Shown here: piece by piece, positions 1 through 7,106 of the stretch
Layout of the letters: each line of letters begins with the position of its first letter
How positions within the stretch are numbered: the stretch's first letter is position 1
From: Nitrospiraceae bacterium
GTDB taxonomy: Bacteria; Nitrospirota; Nitrospiria; Nitrospirales; Nitrospiraceae
DNA: 29,152 nucleotides
NCBI GenBank assembly: GCA_005793285.1
Contig: SXPO01000243.1
Span: 1 to 29,152 of the forward strand
Reading direction: 5' to 3'
Program-made: the position numbers and the translations under genes
The notes under the pieces: generated by a model
What the model saw: the letters and a program-made list of their open reading frames with translations, nothing else
Database searches by the model: none
What the model was told of the DNA's origin: nothing

Positions 1-86
1 AGCGCACGGCTTGCTTCACGAGCGATGACGGCGTCCTGCGCTGTTGGGACTATGGGTTCTCGTGTCTTAGCTGTCATGGTTGCCAT
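1..86 (-). CDS. Antitoxin/excisionase-like DNA-binding protein (partial, N-terminus only)
   Basis: Only the first 28 codons are in the window; the gene runs off the left edge. ATG at 86-84 has a good ribosome site (AAGGAG, complement of 95-100) eight bases upstream. The peptide contains PTAQDAVIAREASRA. This resembles, from memory, the N-terminus of excisionase-type antitoxins (P-T-E-Q-D-A-x-x-A-R-E-A-S-R) that pair with PIN-domain toxins. If so, it would be a DNA-binding antitoxin autoregulating a toxin-antitoxin pair whose toxin lies further left. The helix-turn-helix and any toxin are outside the window, so the function is inferred from a short similarity. It has its own promoter and diverges from the recombinase gene. 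Confidence 0.55.
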   Translation of the reverse strand, partial: MATMTAKTREPIVPTAQDAVIAREASRA

Positions 87-112
87 GGGTTTTGCTCCTT
101 TGCTTTAAGACC

Positions 113-141
113 AGTATAACATTCAAACGAAGCAAGCGCAA
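113..141 (-). promoter_or_regulatory. Sigma-70-like promoter for the antitoxin-like gene
   Basis: On the minus strand, TTGCGC (141-136) and TATACT (118-113) are separated by 17 bases, with the start codon about 27 bases downstream of the -10. The -10 matches TATAAT at 5 of 6 positions; the -35 is weak. Upstream, at about 125-165, are four near-repeats of the form AACGAA or AGCGAA at roughly 10-base spacing, ending in a small inverted repeat AAGCG-AAA-CGCTT. They are possible operator sites for an autoregulating antitoxin. Confidence 0.45.
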
Positions 142-189
142 CAAACGAAATAAGCGAAACGCTTAACAGCCTGTTTTTTCTCGATTTAC

Positions 190-219
190 TAGACATGATA
201 AAATACATTATCATGTCTA
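190..219. other. dif-like recombination core site: 12-bp perfect arms, 6-bp centre
   Basis: TAGACATGATAA (190-201) is followed by the six bases AATACA and then its exact reverse complement TTATCATGTCTA (208-219). The 11-6-11 geometry, with ATAA and TTAT next to the centre, matches the layout of XerC/XerD dif and plasmid resolution core sites. It lies 22 bp before the start codon of a tyrosine recombinase, whose substrate it plausibly is. The arms are more symmetric than in classical dif, which would suit a single recombinase. The alternative is an autoregulatory operator. Confidence 0.5.
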
Positions 220-241
220 AGATGGACGGTAGGGGGTGCGC

Positions 242-1207
242 GTGAAAGATCTGGTTGTTGCCAAGGAAAGAAGTCTCTCGACGGCTCAATTTTCAAAACT
301 GGCCGACGTGCCAGCCGAGCTGGAGTGGCTGGCGAACATCACGAACGACAAGACGCGGCGAGCGTATAAATGTGACGTGATGGAGTTTTCAGAATTCCTT
401 GGGCTAAAAAAGCCGGAAGATTTTCGGACGGTCACGCGAGCGCATGTCATCGCGTGGCGTGAAACGCTTGAAGCCCGCGAGCTGTCACCCACGACGATCC
501 GGCGCAAGCTGTCGGCGTTGTCCTCTCTCTATGAATACCTGTGTGAGCGTAACGCCGTCGCCGGCAACCCGGTAGACGGCGTGAAGCGCCCAATGGCCAA
601 CGGCAACGAAGGCAGCACACCTGCCCTTTCCGACGATCAGGCGCGGCGTCTGCTGGAAGCGCCGCCCGAGGACACGCTCAAGGGCGTGCGCGACCGGGCG
701 ATTGTGGCGGCACTGCTCTATCACGGCATGCGCCGTGAGGAGCTGTGCGGGTTGCGGGTGAAGGATGTTCAAAGCCGGGAAGGCGTGAAACATCTTCGGG
801 TAAAGGGCAAGAGAGACAAGATCAGGTATATCCCGCTGCATCCGCAAGCGCAGCGGCTGATTGAAAGCTACCTGCTCCTGGCCGGCCATGCTGAGGATCT
901 GGATGGTCCGCTTTTCCGGCCAGTGAGGAACAACAAAACAGGAGAGCTGGAAAAGCACCTTAACCCGAATTCGATCTATCGCAACATAGTTAGAAAATAC
1001 GGCCTCTCAACGGGCTTGAGCGGCGAGGTGAACGGCCTGTGTGTGCACTCGATGCGGGCCACAGCCGCGACGAATGCCCTGTCCCATGAGGCTGACATTG
1101 CGAAGGTTCAAGAGTGGCTGGGCCACGCGAATGTCTCGACTACGCGCCTCTACGATCGCCGCAAGACGCGGCCTGAAGACTCCCCTACATTTCGGGTCCG
1201 GTATTAA
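242..1207 (+). CDS. Tyrosine recombinase (XerC/D-like integrase/resolvase)
   Basis: A 321-residue tyrosine recombinase that would cut and rejoin DNA through a 3'-phosphotyrosine. Residues about 25-110 look like the SAM-like core-binding domain and about 130-315 the catalytic domain. Visible catalytic residues are Arg164 (GMRREEL), Lys in VKGKRDK near 188-190, His269 and Arg272 (HSMR), His295 (WLGH) and nucleophile Tyr304 (TTRLYDRR). GTG at 242 is chosen because AGGGGG (231-236) lies five bases upstream; GTG 236 is in frame but has no ribosome site. The dif-like repeat at 190-219 immediately precedes it. Likely roles are plasmid multimer resolution or element integration. It is convergent with the pilin-adhesin gene, an arrangement recalling rci beside pilV on IncI plasmids, but no invertible segments were found. 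Confidence 0.9.
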   Translation: MKDLVVAKERSLSTAQFSKLADVPAELEWLANITNDKTRRAYKCDVMEFSEFLGLKKPEDFRTVTRAHVIAWRETLEARELSPTTIRRKLSALSSLYEYLCERNAVAGNPVDGVKRPMANGNEGSTPALSDDQARRLLEAPPEDTLKGVRDRAIVAALLYHGMRREELCGLRVKDVQSREGVKHLRVKGKRDKIRYIPLHPQAQRLIESYLLLAGHAEDLDGPLFRPVRNNKTGELEKHLNPNSIYRNIVRKYGLSTGLSGEVNGLCVHSMRATAATNALSHEADIAKVQEWLGHANVSTTRLYDRRKTRPEDSPTFRVRY

Positions 1208-1220
1208 ATCTGACAGACTA

Positions 1221-1244
1221 TGTGGACGTGTTAACACGTCCACA
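1221..1244. repeat. 24-bp palindrome, perfect copy (dispersed family)
   Basis: Half-site TGTGGACGTGTT is followed directly by its exact reverse complement. This 24-bp sequence is identical to the copy at 16655-16678. It lies between the convergent recombinase and pilin-adhesin genes. It has no U-tract, so it is not an obvious terminator. It belongs to a family of about eight sites in this window (others at 10436, 12617, 13264, 13688, 14465, 15242 and 16654), probably bound by a plasmid DNA-binding protein. Confidence 0.8.
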
Positions 1245-1351
1245 GATTCGGGCGCGAGGTGCTCCGGCACTTCGCGCTTCTCTCTTGCGCAAGGGATCGT
1301 CACCGGATGGCCGAGACTACAGGCTCGGGAAGCGTAGCGCGTAGAGCCCGG

Positions 1352-1397
1352 CCCGACGGCTGAAAGCAGCGGTCGGGTGCGCCCGATAAGTCTTTTT
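1352..1397 (+). terminator. Intrinsic terminator after the recombinase gene
   Basis: Two overlapping hairpins are visible. The first (1352-1377) has an 11-bp stem with one mismatch and loop AAAG. The second (TCGGG-TGCG-CCCGA, 1373-1386) is followed by AAGTC and five T residues (1393-1397). The T-run is on the plus strand, as expected for ending the recombinase transcript. Confidence 0.6.
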
Positions 1398-1404
1398 GAT
1401 GTGA

Positions 1405-3246
1405 TTACTGAACTTGTGTACATGTCCACTTGTACAAACTATAGCCCCAATAGGTTCCCGTGCTGCACCAAGCCTGGCCAGTTTGATCAGCGGGGGAAAG
1501 TACTGTTCCATTAAAATAGCCTGCACACGAACAGCTCCATAACGGCCCAGAATACCCGCCACCGCCGCCCATCGTTTTCCATGCAGTACCGTTGCAGAAT
1601 TCCATGTTTTTAATGGTCGCGTTATAGCGTTGCGCGCCCTCATTCGCGGCAGTGCAGGCCGCGCCGGTATTGCCAATTTTGACTTCGCCCTGAACATCCA
1701 GTTTTGCTGCCGCCGGTGAGCCGTTGTAACCGATGCCGACGTTGCCATTAGGTGCAATGGAAAGCCGCCAGGCAGATGCGTTCATATCGGCAATAGCGAA
1801 CGATCCGGGTGAGGGACTCGTCGTCCCAAACACGCCGATATCCCAAGTGCCGCCGCTGCCGGGATTGTTGGTTATCCGAAAGCGGGTAGCATCGGGTGCT
1901 GCGCTGTTGAGATGCAGTGGCTGCTGTGGATTTGTCGCCCCAATCCCCACGTTCCCGCCGGGCAAGATAGAAAAATAATCTGCGCCCGTTGTCCACCCTG
2001 CGTCGGTATACCTATTGATCTGGAATGAATCGTTTGCCTGATGTGAGTAGACCGCCCATCCCAGACCATCATTCGTTTCCAAGCCAAGCAGCGGAGAGAC
2101 ATCTTTGATAACAAATTTACGTTTCGGCGCCGCCGTCCCGATGCCGACGTTGCCGTCCTGATTAGCGTAAAGAGCTAGATTTGAGGCAACTCCGTCTCTG
2201 CTCGTATAAACACTGAACATTCTTCCGTGTCCGGCATCCCTGGTCCAGCGTAGAAAGGCGGGATAATTCGACTGCCCGCCGATATTCGGCGCTGCATAGT
2301 TTATATAATTATTTGTTGTTCCGTTCGCAGTCAGCTTAAGAACCGTGTCGTCTAGCGCGGTTGTATTGATCTGTAACTGCCCCACCGGACTCTCCGTCCC
2401 GATCCCCACATACCCGTTCGCTGCCTCGACCATGTTCGGCACGCAGCCCATGGAATCATGGCGCGGGTGGCTGGGGCCGTAGATCATGCCCAGATTGCCG
2501 CAAACAGCGGCGGGATCATTGGAATCCAGCGTATTCAGGACGACGTGGTTGAAGCGGAAAGCGGGATCCTCGCTTTCGGAATATGCTTTTGTGGCAAAAG
2601 TGGCATTGGGCGGAGTCTCGCAGTTTTCATGTTCCGGTCCGGTCGCCGGACAAGGGACCGCATATTTGACGCCCTCATAAGTCGTGCCGCCGGCGCCCGT
2701 CTTGCCGAGACTTAAAATCACAAAAGGCGTCTGGCCGGGGTTAGGGCCAAGGGGCGTGCCGTTATTGTCAAGAAGCGTGATCGCCCCGATATTTACATTG
2801 GGCGCGCCCGCGACAGTCAGATTCTCGGACACGGCATAAACGAAACGGCGCTGCCATGAATCAATAATATGATCGCTGCTAAGTCCCAGGCTTATGACGG
2901 GAACCGCGCCGATGCGTATCTTGACGCCTCCGGTGCCGGGGGCGGCCGAAGGATCCGCATTGGGGTTGGGCGGGAGCGTGGAACAACCGGCTGTTTCAAC
3001 GCCAAACTCGGGATTGATCGGCGGCGCGCCCAGAGCCGCCGGACAAGGAAGGCGGCCGTGCCGGGTCTGATATTGGGCTAAAGCGCTGCTGATTTCGACA
3101 AGGCGCTTTTTAGTGGTTTCCATCTGGGATTTTTTGGCCTGCACTTTGAGCATCGCCAGCATGCCGGCGGTGAGCAATCCTGCGATGGCGAGGACAACCG
3201 CCATTTCAACAAGGGTAAAGCCTGAACGTGACGATCGTACTGACAT
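1405..3246 (-). CDS. Type IV prepilin fused to a tail-fibre-like stalk (putative pilus-tip adhesin)
   Basis: A 613-residue surface protein. The N-terminus is a class III prepilin signal: MSVRSSRSG is followed by FTLVEMAVVL with Glu at mature position 5, then a hydrophobic helix to about residue 34. This would be cut and methylated by a prepilin peptidase and inserted into a pilus or pseudopilus. Residues about 60-270 form a prepilin-like globular part. From about 278 there are four repeats of the form GNVGIG (near 279, 366, 432 and 502), as seen in phage tail-fibre-type stalk proteins. The last 50 residues are glycine-, tryptophan- and cysteine-rich, with five cysteines. The architecture resembles minor pilins such as PilV of IncI plasmids, whose variable C-terminus recognises recipient cells. 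ATG 3246 has an AAGGG ribosome site. No S74 chaperone domain is seen. Confidence 0.75.
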   Translation of the reverse strand: MSVRSSRSGFTLVEMAVVLAIAGLLTAGMLAMLKVQAKKSQMETTKKRLVEISSALAQYQTRHGRLPCPAALGAPPINPEFGVETAGCSTLPPNPNADPSAAPGTGGVKIRIGAVPVISLGLSSDHIIDSWQRRFVYAVSENLTVAGAPNVNIGAITLLDNNGTPLGPNPGQTPFVILSLGKTGAGGTTYEGVKYAVPCPATGPEHENCETPPNATFATKAYSESEDPAFRFNHVVLNTLDSNDPAAVCGNLGMIYGPSHPRHDSMGCVPNMVEAANGYVGIGTESPVGQLQINTTALDDTVLKLTANGTTNNYINYAAPNIGGQSNYPAFLRWTRDAGHGRMFSVYTSRDGVASNLALYANQDGNVGIGTAAPKRKFVIKDVSPLLGLETNDGLGWAVYSHQANDSFQINRYTDAGWTTGADYFSILPGGNVGIGATNPQQPLHLNSAAPDATRFRITNNPGSGGTWDIGVFGTTSPSPGSFAIADMNASAWRLSIAPNGNVGIGYNGSPAAAKLDVQGEVKIGNTGAACTAANEGAQRYNATIKNMEFCNGTAWKTMGGGGGYSGPLWSCSCAGYFNGTVLSPADQTGQAWCSTGTYWGYSLYKWTCTQVQ

Positions 3247-3370
3247 GGCCTGCCCTTCCCTTGACGCCTCGTGGAACCCGGGATGCTACCCCTGCTCTTA
3301 CGGTAAGTATGGGCAAAATAGCTTAAGGACTGGTTAACGGATCGGTGCTAAGGGGGGCGGGAGAACCGGG

Positions 3371-4591
3371 TTAGCGTGAGAGGGTGCTGAAACTGTCATA
3401 GACAGGGCCAAAGACGCCAGCCGCGATCCATAGAAGCATTCCACCCAGTATGACGGTCAAAATCGGTTCTATCATTTGAATCATGATATCAATGGCTTCA
3501 TCGACATCCCTGTCAAAAAAATCCGTGACTTCTTTCAATACTTCGGGGAGATTTGCGGTTTCCTCCCCGATTTTTATCATTTGAGGCACCAGAGTGGGAA
3601 ACTCCCCCGACAACGTCATGGCCGCAGAGATTGTGTAACCTTCCTGAACCCGTGAATGGACGCGATGAAGCGCGAAGACAAGCGCTTTGTTTCCAGCCGT
3701 TTCAGCCGCGCTGTAAAGGCATTGCAAAACCGGAATACCGCTGGTGTACATGATGCCGAACATTTGGCAAAAGCGTGACAAGGCAATTTTGCGGATCAGC
3801 GGGCCAAAAACAGGCAGATTAAGGACAAGATGATCTGTCCAATGGAGAAAGGATGAAGAGAGTCTGCGGCCGATCTTGATAAAAACATGCACTATCAGCA
3901 AGCTCAACACCCCGACCAGAGCCCATTGATGCAGGAAGTTCGAGGTTGAGATCAAAGCCTTCGTAATAGAGGGAAGCGGTTGCCCCATCTGGCCAAGAAA
4001 ATCGGAAACCTGGGGAACGACATAGGCCATCATGATCCACAGGACAAGAAGCACGGCGGTTAAAAGGATTTTCGGATAACGGGTGGCTTTTTTAATGCGG
4101 CTTTGCATTCTATCGGACCATTTCAGCTGACGAGTAACCTCATCCAATGCCCGTGCCATTTTTCCCGACTGCTCGCCGGCACGGATGATGGAAACGATAA
4201 GAGGTTCGAAAATATCAGGATAGGATTCAAGAGCTTCCGAAACCGGCTTTCCGTTCTTGACTTCATTGTGAATGCTCAGGACGGCGTCGCGCAATTTTTC
4301 CGACATAGTTGCCTGGCGGGCGTTATTCAAAGCTTCAAGTATGGGAATCCCCACAATTTCCAGCTGGTGAAGATGCACAAAAAACTGAATGAGATCACGC
4401 GGCCTGATGGGGCGCAGGAAACCCCGGAACATACGCCTGATCCGCAGGGATGTAACCTTACAAGAGACAAGCTCCAGTCCGTCCCTTGCCAGCTGGTGGG
4501 AAAGATCGTGATCATCAACGGCCCTGAGGACGCCTCTAATGACGACGCCTTCCTTTGTCACGGCTTTATATTTATATGCGCTTTCGATCAA
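3371..4591 (-). CDS. GspF/PilC-type inner-membrane assembly protein of a type IV pilus or type II secretion system
   Basis: A 406-residue polytopic membrane protein that would anchor the assembly platform and couple the cytoplasmic ATPase to pilin polymerization. The N-terminus YKYKAVTKEGVVIRG is typical of the family. Two T2SSF repeats are visible (about 55-180 and 260-385), each with the signature of a small helical domain followed by membrane helices (near ILLTAVLLVLWIMMAYVV, WALVGVLSLLIVHVFIKI and ILTVILGGMLLWIAAGVF). I chose TTG 4591 because AGGA sits eight bases upstream and family members begin just before YKYKA; ATG 4624 is in frame but has no ribosome site. It lies 124 bp upstream of the prepilin-adhesin, probably in the same operon. 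No ATPase, secretin or peptidase gene is present here. Confidence 0.85.
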   Translation of the reverse strand: MIESAYKYKAVTKEGVVIRGVLRAVDDHDLSHQLARDGLELVSCKVTSLRIRRMFRGFLRPIRPRDLIQFFVHLHQLEIVGIPILEALNNARQATMSEKLRDAVLSIHNEVKNGKPVSEALESYPDIFEPLIVSIIRAGEQSGKMARALDEVTRQLKWSDRMQSRIKKATRYPKILLTAVLLVLWIMMAYVVPQVSDFLGQMGQPLPSITKALISTSNFLHQWALVGVLSLLIVHVFIKIGRRLSSSFLHWTDHLVLNLPVFGPLIRKIALSRFCQMFGIMYTSGIPVLQCLYSAAETAGNKALVFALHRVHSRVQEGYTISAAMTLSGEFPTLVPQMIKIGEETANLPEVLKEVTDFFDRDVDEAIDIMIQMIEPILTVILGGMLLWIAAGVFGPVYDSFSTLSR

Positions 4592-4657
4592 ACATTGAAA
4601 TCCTGAGAAAAGAGCGAGTTGCATATTAAGGATAATACATATTAGGTATTGTTATGT

Positions 4658-4686
4658 AGTATAGGCGCTCGGCCAATTGAGCACAA
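4658..4686 (-). promoter_or_regulatory. Sigma-70-like promoter for the pilus genes
   Basis: On the minus strand, TTGTGC (4686-4681) and TATACT (4663-4658) are 17 bases apart, about 67 bases before the TTG start of the GspF-like gene. It has the same -10 hexamer and spacing as the promoter at 113-141. The leader after it is AT-rich. Confidence 0.4.
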
Positions 4687-4743
4687 GCCCGTTGGTGCAT
4701 GCCGGCGGCGTGAAAGCTTGGCAGCGGCTGTGTTGAAGCTTCG

Positions 4744-4773
4744 GGCCAGCCTTCCGGATTGGAAGGGCTGGCC
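4744..4773 (-). terminator. Strong stem-loop just after the relaxase gene
   Basis: GGCCAGCCTTCC (4744-4755) pairs with GGAAGGGCTGGCC (4761-4773) with a single bulged base and a five-base loop. It begins two bases past the relaxase stop codon. No U-tract follows on the minus strand, so it may stabilize the mRNA 3' end or work with Rho rather than act as a classical intrinsic terminator. Confidence 0.45.
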
Positions 4774-4775
4774 GG

Positions 4776-6527
4776 TCATCGGTCCCGTCCCCGTTCCCTT
4801 TCGTTGTCCTCTCGGGTGAGGTCGCGGGTCTTCTGGGCGCGTTGGTAGTCTTCGAGGATCCGCTGGCGCTGCTTCTCCTGGTCGATGGTCCGTTGAATGT
4901 ATTCCGCGTGTTGGCGGTCGAGATCCTGCCGCTGTCGCTCCTGCTCGGCTTCGAGCAAGGCGCGGTTTTTGTCGAGGACTTCCTGAAGCTTTTGGTCTAG
5001 CGCGAGGCGTTCTGACGCTTCGCGCTCCTGTCTCTCCGCGTCGATACGTGCGGCCTCCTGGCGGCGCGTTTCGATGCGGTCCGGGTCGAGCTTGTCCTTG
5101 AAACGCTCCCAGAGGGCTTCAAGGCCCTTGGGTCGGTGGGCCTCCTCTTCCCTTTCCCGTCTCCCCTCCTGCTTCTTTTCGAGTTTGTCGCGTGCGCCCT
5201 CGATCTTCCGGCGCCAGATGGATTCCTTTTCTTCTGTCTGGCGCTCCTGTGCGTCCAGAAGACGCTTGTAGTCTTCGAGCATCCGAAAGACGGCCTGTTC
5301 TTTCTGGGCCTCAAAGAAAGCCTGCTTTTCGTCCTTTGGCGGCGGCTCGGCCTGCCGGTTGAAACTGTCTTTCAGGGGCGGCTCCGGGCGCTCTGCCGCC
5401 TGACTGAAAGTCTCTGTCAGGCGGGGCTGGTCTTTATTTTGCGCTCCTGTCTCTGCGGCCCGGTTGAAAACGGGGCTGAGCGGTTCGGGCTGGTCGCGTT
5501 CTGGCGCGGGGATGGTGTTGGCGGCATGAAGGGTTTCGACGATCGGGGCGAAGTATTCGCGGAGGCTGTCATTGGTGGCGTCCGGGATAAGCCGGGCCAG
5601 GTTATGGGGTGCGCCCTTGCTGTCGATCGCGACAAAAGGGCGGCGGTCGCCTGTCGCAAGCGTGAAGCCGTTTTCGGCCAGCGCTTGTTGGAAGGCTTCC
5701 GGTCCGTCGGATTGGGAATGGAGCTTGGTTACAAGCTCGCGGCGTTCCTTGCGGGAGAGATCCCCGGATGGTTTGGGCTGGCTGGCGCGGTCCTCGCGGG
5801 GCGGATGGGTAGTTTGTGCAGCGGCGCGGTTGAAGTCGCCAAGGGCGGTTTCCTCTCCCCTTCGTTCCATGGCGGTCGCGTCGGGTCCGAGGTGCTGGGT
5901 GGGGTCACGGTCGATGCCTTGGGCTTCGAGGGTGCGGGGGTCTATGCGTTCGGCGATGCCGGCGCGGTCAAAGGAGCGGTTGACGAGTTCGGCCCAGTCG
6001 GCGCGGAGCTTGTCGATTTCGTCAGGGCCGGTTTCGTGAGCGTCGAGGATGCGGGTCTTTTTGCCAAAACCGTCGGAATCAATTTCGCGGGTGGCAAAAA
6101 GGATATGGGCGTGGTGGTTGCGGTCGTCCCCGTTGCGGGCCGGTTCGTGGATGGAATAATCTACGGGGACCTTGTAGCGGTCGGCAATCAGCTGCGCTAA
6201 GGAACGGGCCAGTTCCTCGCGGGCCTCCGGGGGGAGTTCATGGGGCAAGGCGATCTCGGCTTCTCGCGCCACTCTGGAATTGATGCGGGTCTCTGCCCGC
6301 TCTGCTTCATTCCAGAGGCGCTCCCGGTCGTTTGCCCATTCGGGGGGTTGCACCCCAAGCGGGGTTACGATGCGGGAAACGAGAATCCCGGTTTTGCGGG
6401 TGTAGTCGAAGGTTTCGCCGGTCCGTTCATCGTGGATTTTCTCCCCGGCCCGATACGCGGCGGCGGCGGTGGCGCTCCGTCCATTGGCGCGGCTTATGGG
6501 CTTTACGGAGAAATGATAAATCGCCAC
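4776..6527 (-). CDS. mobA: MobA/MobL-family conjugative relaxase
   Basis: A 583-residue relaxase that would nick oriT and carry the transferred strand to the recipient covalently on a tyrosine. Counting from GTG 6527, the protein starts (M)AIYHFSVKPISRANGRSA. Tyr25 (AAAAYRAG) matches the catalytic position of RSF1010/R1162 MobA. The HUH metal site is visible as His127 (SIHEP), His139 and His141 (NHHAHIL). Residues 1-210 form the relaxase domain. Beyond about 390 the protein is a long charged, Glu/Arg/Gln-rich coiled coil. No helicase or primase domain is seen, unlike the much longer Ti-plasmid TraA. The upstream in-frame TTG 6557 is less likely because the family starts at AIYHF. oriT lies immediately upstream and the gene diverges from the TraD-like gene. 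Confidence 0.92.
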   Translation of the reverse strand: MAIYHFSVKPISRANGRSATAAAAYRAGEKIHDERTGETFDYTRKTGILVSRIVTPLGVQPPEWANDRERLWNEAERAETRINSRVAREAEIALPHELPPEAREELARSLAQLIADRYKVPVDYSIHEPARNGDDRNHHAHILFATREIDSDGFGKKTRILDAHETGPDEIDKLRADWAELVNRSFDRAGIAERIDPRTLEAQGIDRDPTQHLGPDATAMERRGEETALGDFNRAAAQTTHPPREDRASQPKPSGDLSRKERRELVTKLHSQSDGPEAFQQALAENGFTLATGDRRPFVAIDSKGAPHNLARLIPDATNDSLREYFAPIVETLHAANTIPAPERDQPEPLSPVFNRAAETGAQNKDQPRLTETFSQAAERPEPPLKDSFNRQAEPPPKDEKQAFFEAQKEQAVFRMLEDYKRLLDAQERQTEEKESIWRRKIEGARDKLEKKQEGRREREEEAHRPKGLEALWERFKDKLDPDRIETRRQEAARIDAERQEREASERLALDQKLQEVLDKNRALLEAEQERQRQDLDRQHAEYIQRTIDQEKQRQRILEDYQRAQKTRDLTREDNERERGRDR

Positions 6528-6552
6528 CGTCACCGTCCGCGCGCGCAAGTGA

Positions 6553-6652
6553 TACAACGGCGCTACGTTGTAGGGGGTCAGGCGTCGCCAGAGGGGAACA
6601 CCCCTCGATGAGACCGCACAGGAGCAAACGGAGTTTGCGTAAGTGCGCCCTT
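6553..6652 (+). other. oriT: Origin of transfer (oriT) with RSF1010/Ti-type nic region
   Basis: GTAAGTGCGCCCTT (6639-6652) closely matches the nic region of RSF1010 and Ti-type transfer origins (TAAGTGCGCCCT). Directly before it is the inverted repeat GCAAAC-GGA-GTTTGC (6624-6638), at the same relative position as the RSF1010 oriT hairpin. Two more inverted repeats lie toward the relaxase: TACAACG/CGTTGTA (6553-6572) and GAGGGG-AACA-CCCCTC (6591-6606). Its location between a MobA-type relaxase and a divergent TraD-like gene fits the Ti-plasmid layout. Confidence 0.88.
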
Positions 6653-6821
6653 CGGGTTTCTGGCTTCTCTTGTCCTAAACCTTATCTTAAGCATACCAGC
6701 GTATGATTAATAAATAGGATATAGGATGCCTTGTGTCTGAAATGCTGAAGAAAAATGCAGGTAACAATAAAATTACGGGGCCGTATTGTGACAGGATCTA
6801 AAACCCACAAACGGAGGGAGT

Positions 6822-7106
6822 ATGGGGAAGGCGACACCAGAGGAAAAGTTAGAGAAGCTGAAAAAGAAGCAGGAACAGATCAGGGCGCAGTTTCAAAAAG
6901 TGGCCGCCCAAAAGAAGGCAGTTGATCGAAAGGCGGATACGAGGCGAAAGGTTCTTGCCGGTGCTGTTGTCCTGAAGGCCTGTGAAGATGATGCGGGATT
7001 AAAAAAGCAGTTGTGGGACCTGCTGGATAAGAATCTGGTGCTGAACAAGGACAGGGTTGTGTTTGGCTTCCCGGCAAGGCCAGAGCCTCCAAGTCCCAAG
7101 GCCTAA
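6822..7106 (+). CDS. TraD-like mobilization accessory protein
   Basis: A 94-residue basic protein. Residues 1-45 are a Lys/Glu/Gln-rich coiled coil. Residues 46-85 contain ADTRRKVLAGAVVL, followed by an acidic stretch and a hydrophobic helix ending LNKDRVVFGF. This is the signature I associate with TraC/TraD of Ti-type plasmids and MobC/MobS-like relaxosome accessories (DTRRKxLxGAxxL). It probably binds near oriT and assists the relaxase. ATG 6822 has a GGAGGGAG ribosome site. It is transcribed away from oriT, opposite to the relaxase. Its stop codon overlaps by three bases the stop codon of the convergent gene that starts at 8146. Confidence 0.75.
   Translation: MGKATPEEKLEKLKKKQEQIRAQFQKVAAQKKAVDRKADTRRKVLAGAVVLKACEDDAGLKKQLWDLLDKNLVLNKDRVVFGFPARPEPPSPKA

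Noticed and set aside
1208..1757. A shufflon (multiple invertible C-terminal segments) beside the recombinase
   Set aside because: Only one pilin C-terminus is present and I found no repeated recombination sites or second inverted segment in this region.
5136..6200. Long plus-strand open frame of 354 codons
   Set aside because: It is antisense to the well-supported relaxase; the GC-rich relaxase sequence leaves the opposite frame open, and the translation shows no recognisable domain.
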